Source of the DNA: CAZDOD01 sp964506935
Lineage (GTDB): Bacteria; Desulfobacterota; Zymogenia; Zymogenales; Zymogenaceae
DNA: 24,008 bases
Direction of reading: 5' to 3'
NCBI GenBank assembly: GCA_964506935.1
Contig: CAZDOD010000022.1
Coordinates: 1 to 24,008, forward strand
Positions 23,870-24,008 of this stretch are shown one piece after another (position 1 is the stretch's first letter; each line of letters opens with the position of its first letter). Position numbers and translations under genes: made by a program. The notes beneath the pieces are model-generated. The model worked only from the letters and a program-made list of their open reading frames with translations. It ran no database searches and was not told the DNA's origin.

Positions 23870-23895
23870 TAGGGGCGGCTCGTGAGCCGCCCCTA
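23870..23895. repeat. Palindromic intergenic repeat, second unit
   Basis: TAGGGGCGGCTC-GT-GAGCCGCCCCTA is a perfect 12-base inverted repeat around two bases. Such GTAGGGGCG...CGCCCCTA palindromes are known as dispersed repeats in many bacterial genomes. It lies 104 bases after ddl with no T-tail. The rest of the gap 23767-23953 shows nothing else recognisable. Confidence 0.7.
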
Positions 23896-23953
23896 AATCG
23901 TTCGCTGACAGAAATCTAAATTTGGAGGCATTTTTATCCGTGCCCCCAAATCC

Positions 23954-24007
23954 TCATCTCTTATTCCCCCAGATGTACCAATTAGGAGAATAATAGACCC
24001 AGTATCC
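23954..24007 (-). CDS. Possible C-terminal end of a - strand gene
   Basis: On the - strand one frame is open from the window edge to a TGA at 23954-23956 and encodes GYWVYYSPNWYIWGNKR. The aromatic-rich composition looks more like protein than random sequence, but 17 codons are too few to be sure. A second - strand frame is also open over this stretch. If real, this gene is convergent with ddl and the palindromes lie between the two. Confidence 0.25.
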   Translation of the reverse strand, partial: GYWVYYSPNWYIWGNKR

Positions 24008-24008
24008 C

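Noticed and set aside
1..24008. CRISPR array, tRNA, rRNA, prophage or insertion sequence
   Set aside because: No spaced direct repeats, no cloverleaf or rRNA motifs, and no transposase or integrase-like proteins were seen on either strand.

Overview
The window looks like part of the chromosome of an uncultured Gram-negative bacterium, most likely a deltaproteobacterial (Desulfobacterota-type) anaerobe. This lineage is an inference. It rests on a TonB-dependent receptor and periplasmic proteins, a classic proteobacterial division and cell wall order, an uncharacterised radical SAM gene behind ftsZ, and heavy use of AGG/AGA and ATA codons. No phage, insertion sequence, CRISPR array, tRNA or rRNA was seen.

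Region 1 (1-10671, + strand) is a compact division and cell wall (dcw) run: murD (5' end outside the window), ftsW, murG, murC, murB, ftsQ, ftsA, ftsZ, then a radical SAM gene. Several junctions overlap by 1 to 11 bases, so the run is probably read as one or a few transcripts. It covers the late cytoplasmic steps of peptidoglycan precursor synthesis, the septal glycan polymerase and the Z-ring core. The D-Ala-D-Ala ligase gene (ddl), often found between murC/murB and ftsQ, is missing here and lies instead at 22654-23766.

Region 2 (10727-14389, + strand) begins with a sigma70-like promoter. It holds a membrane protein resembling a degenerate CPBP (CAAX protease-like) protein, a secreted TPR protein, and a cytoplasmic TIM-barrel protein resembling a glycoside hydrolase. 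It ends at a perfect bidirectional terminator. Region 3 (14410-16022, - strand) is a three-gene unit read toward that terminator: a membrane zinc-finger anti-sigma factor followed by two Spy/CpxP-like periplasmic proteins. No sigma factor gene is adjacent. A lone DUF1571-type periplasmic protein gene (16181-16924) diverges from this unit.

Region 4 (17015-22540, + strand) is a vitamin B12 uptake locus. A consensus promoter feeds a cobalamin riboswitch, followed by btuF, btuC and btuD. A second, longer cobalamin riboswitch precedes btuB, which ends at a strong terminator. Both riboswitches are followed by nearly the same small hairpin with a GAGG loop, and then by a ribosome binding site and a very short ORF rather than by the btu gene itself. 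In the first case the short ORF runs straight through the intrinsic terminator and overlaps the btuF start. This suggests an attenuation device in which B12 controls leader translation, which in turn controls termination. It is the most interesting feature of the window.

Region 5 (22546-24008) holds a promoter, ddl, two palindromic intergenic repeats and possibly the last codons of a - strand gene.
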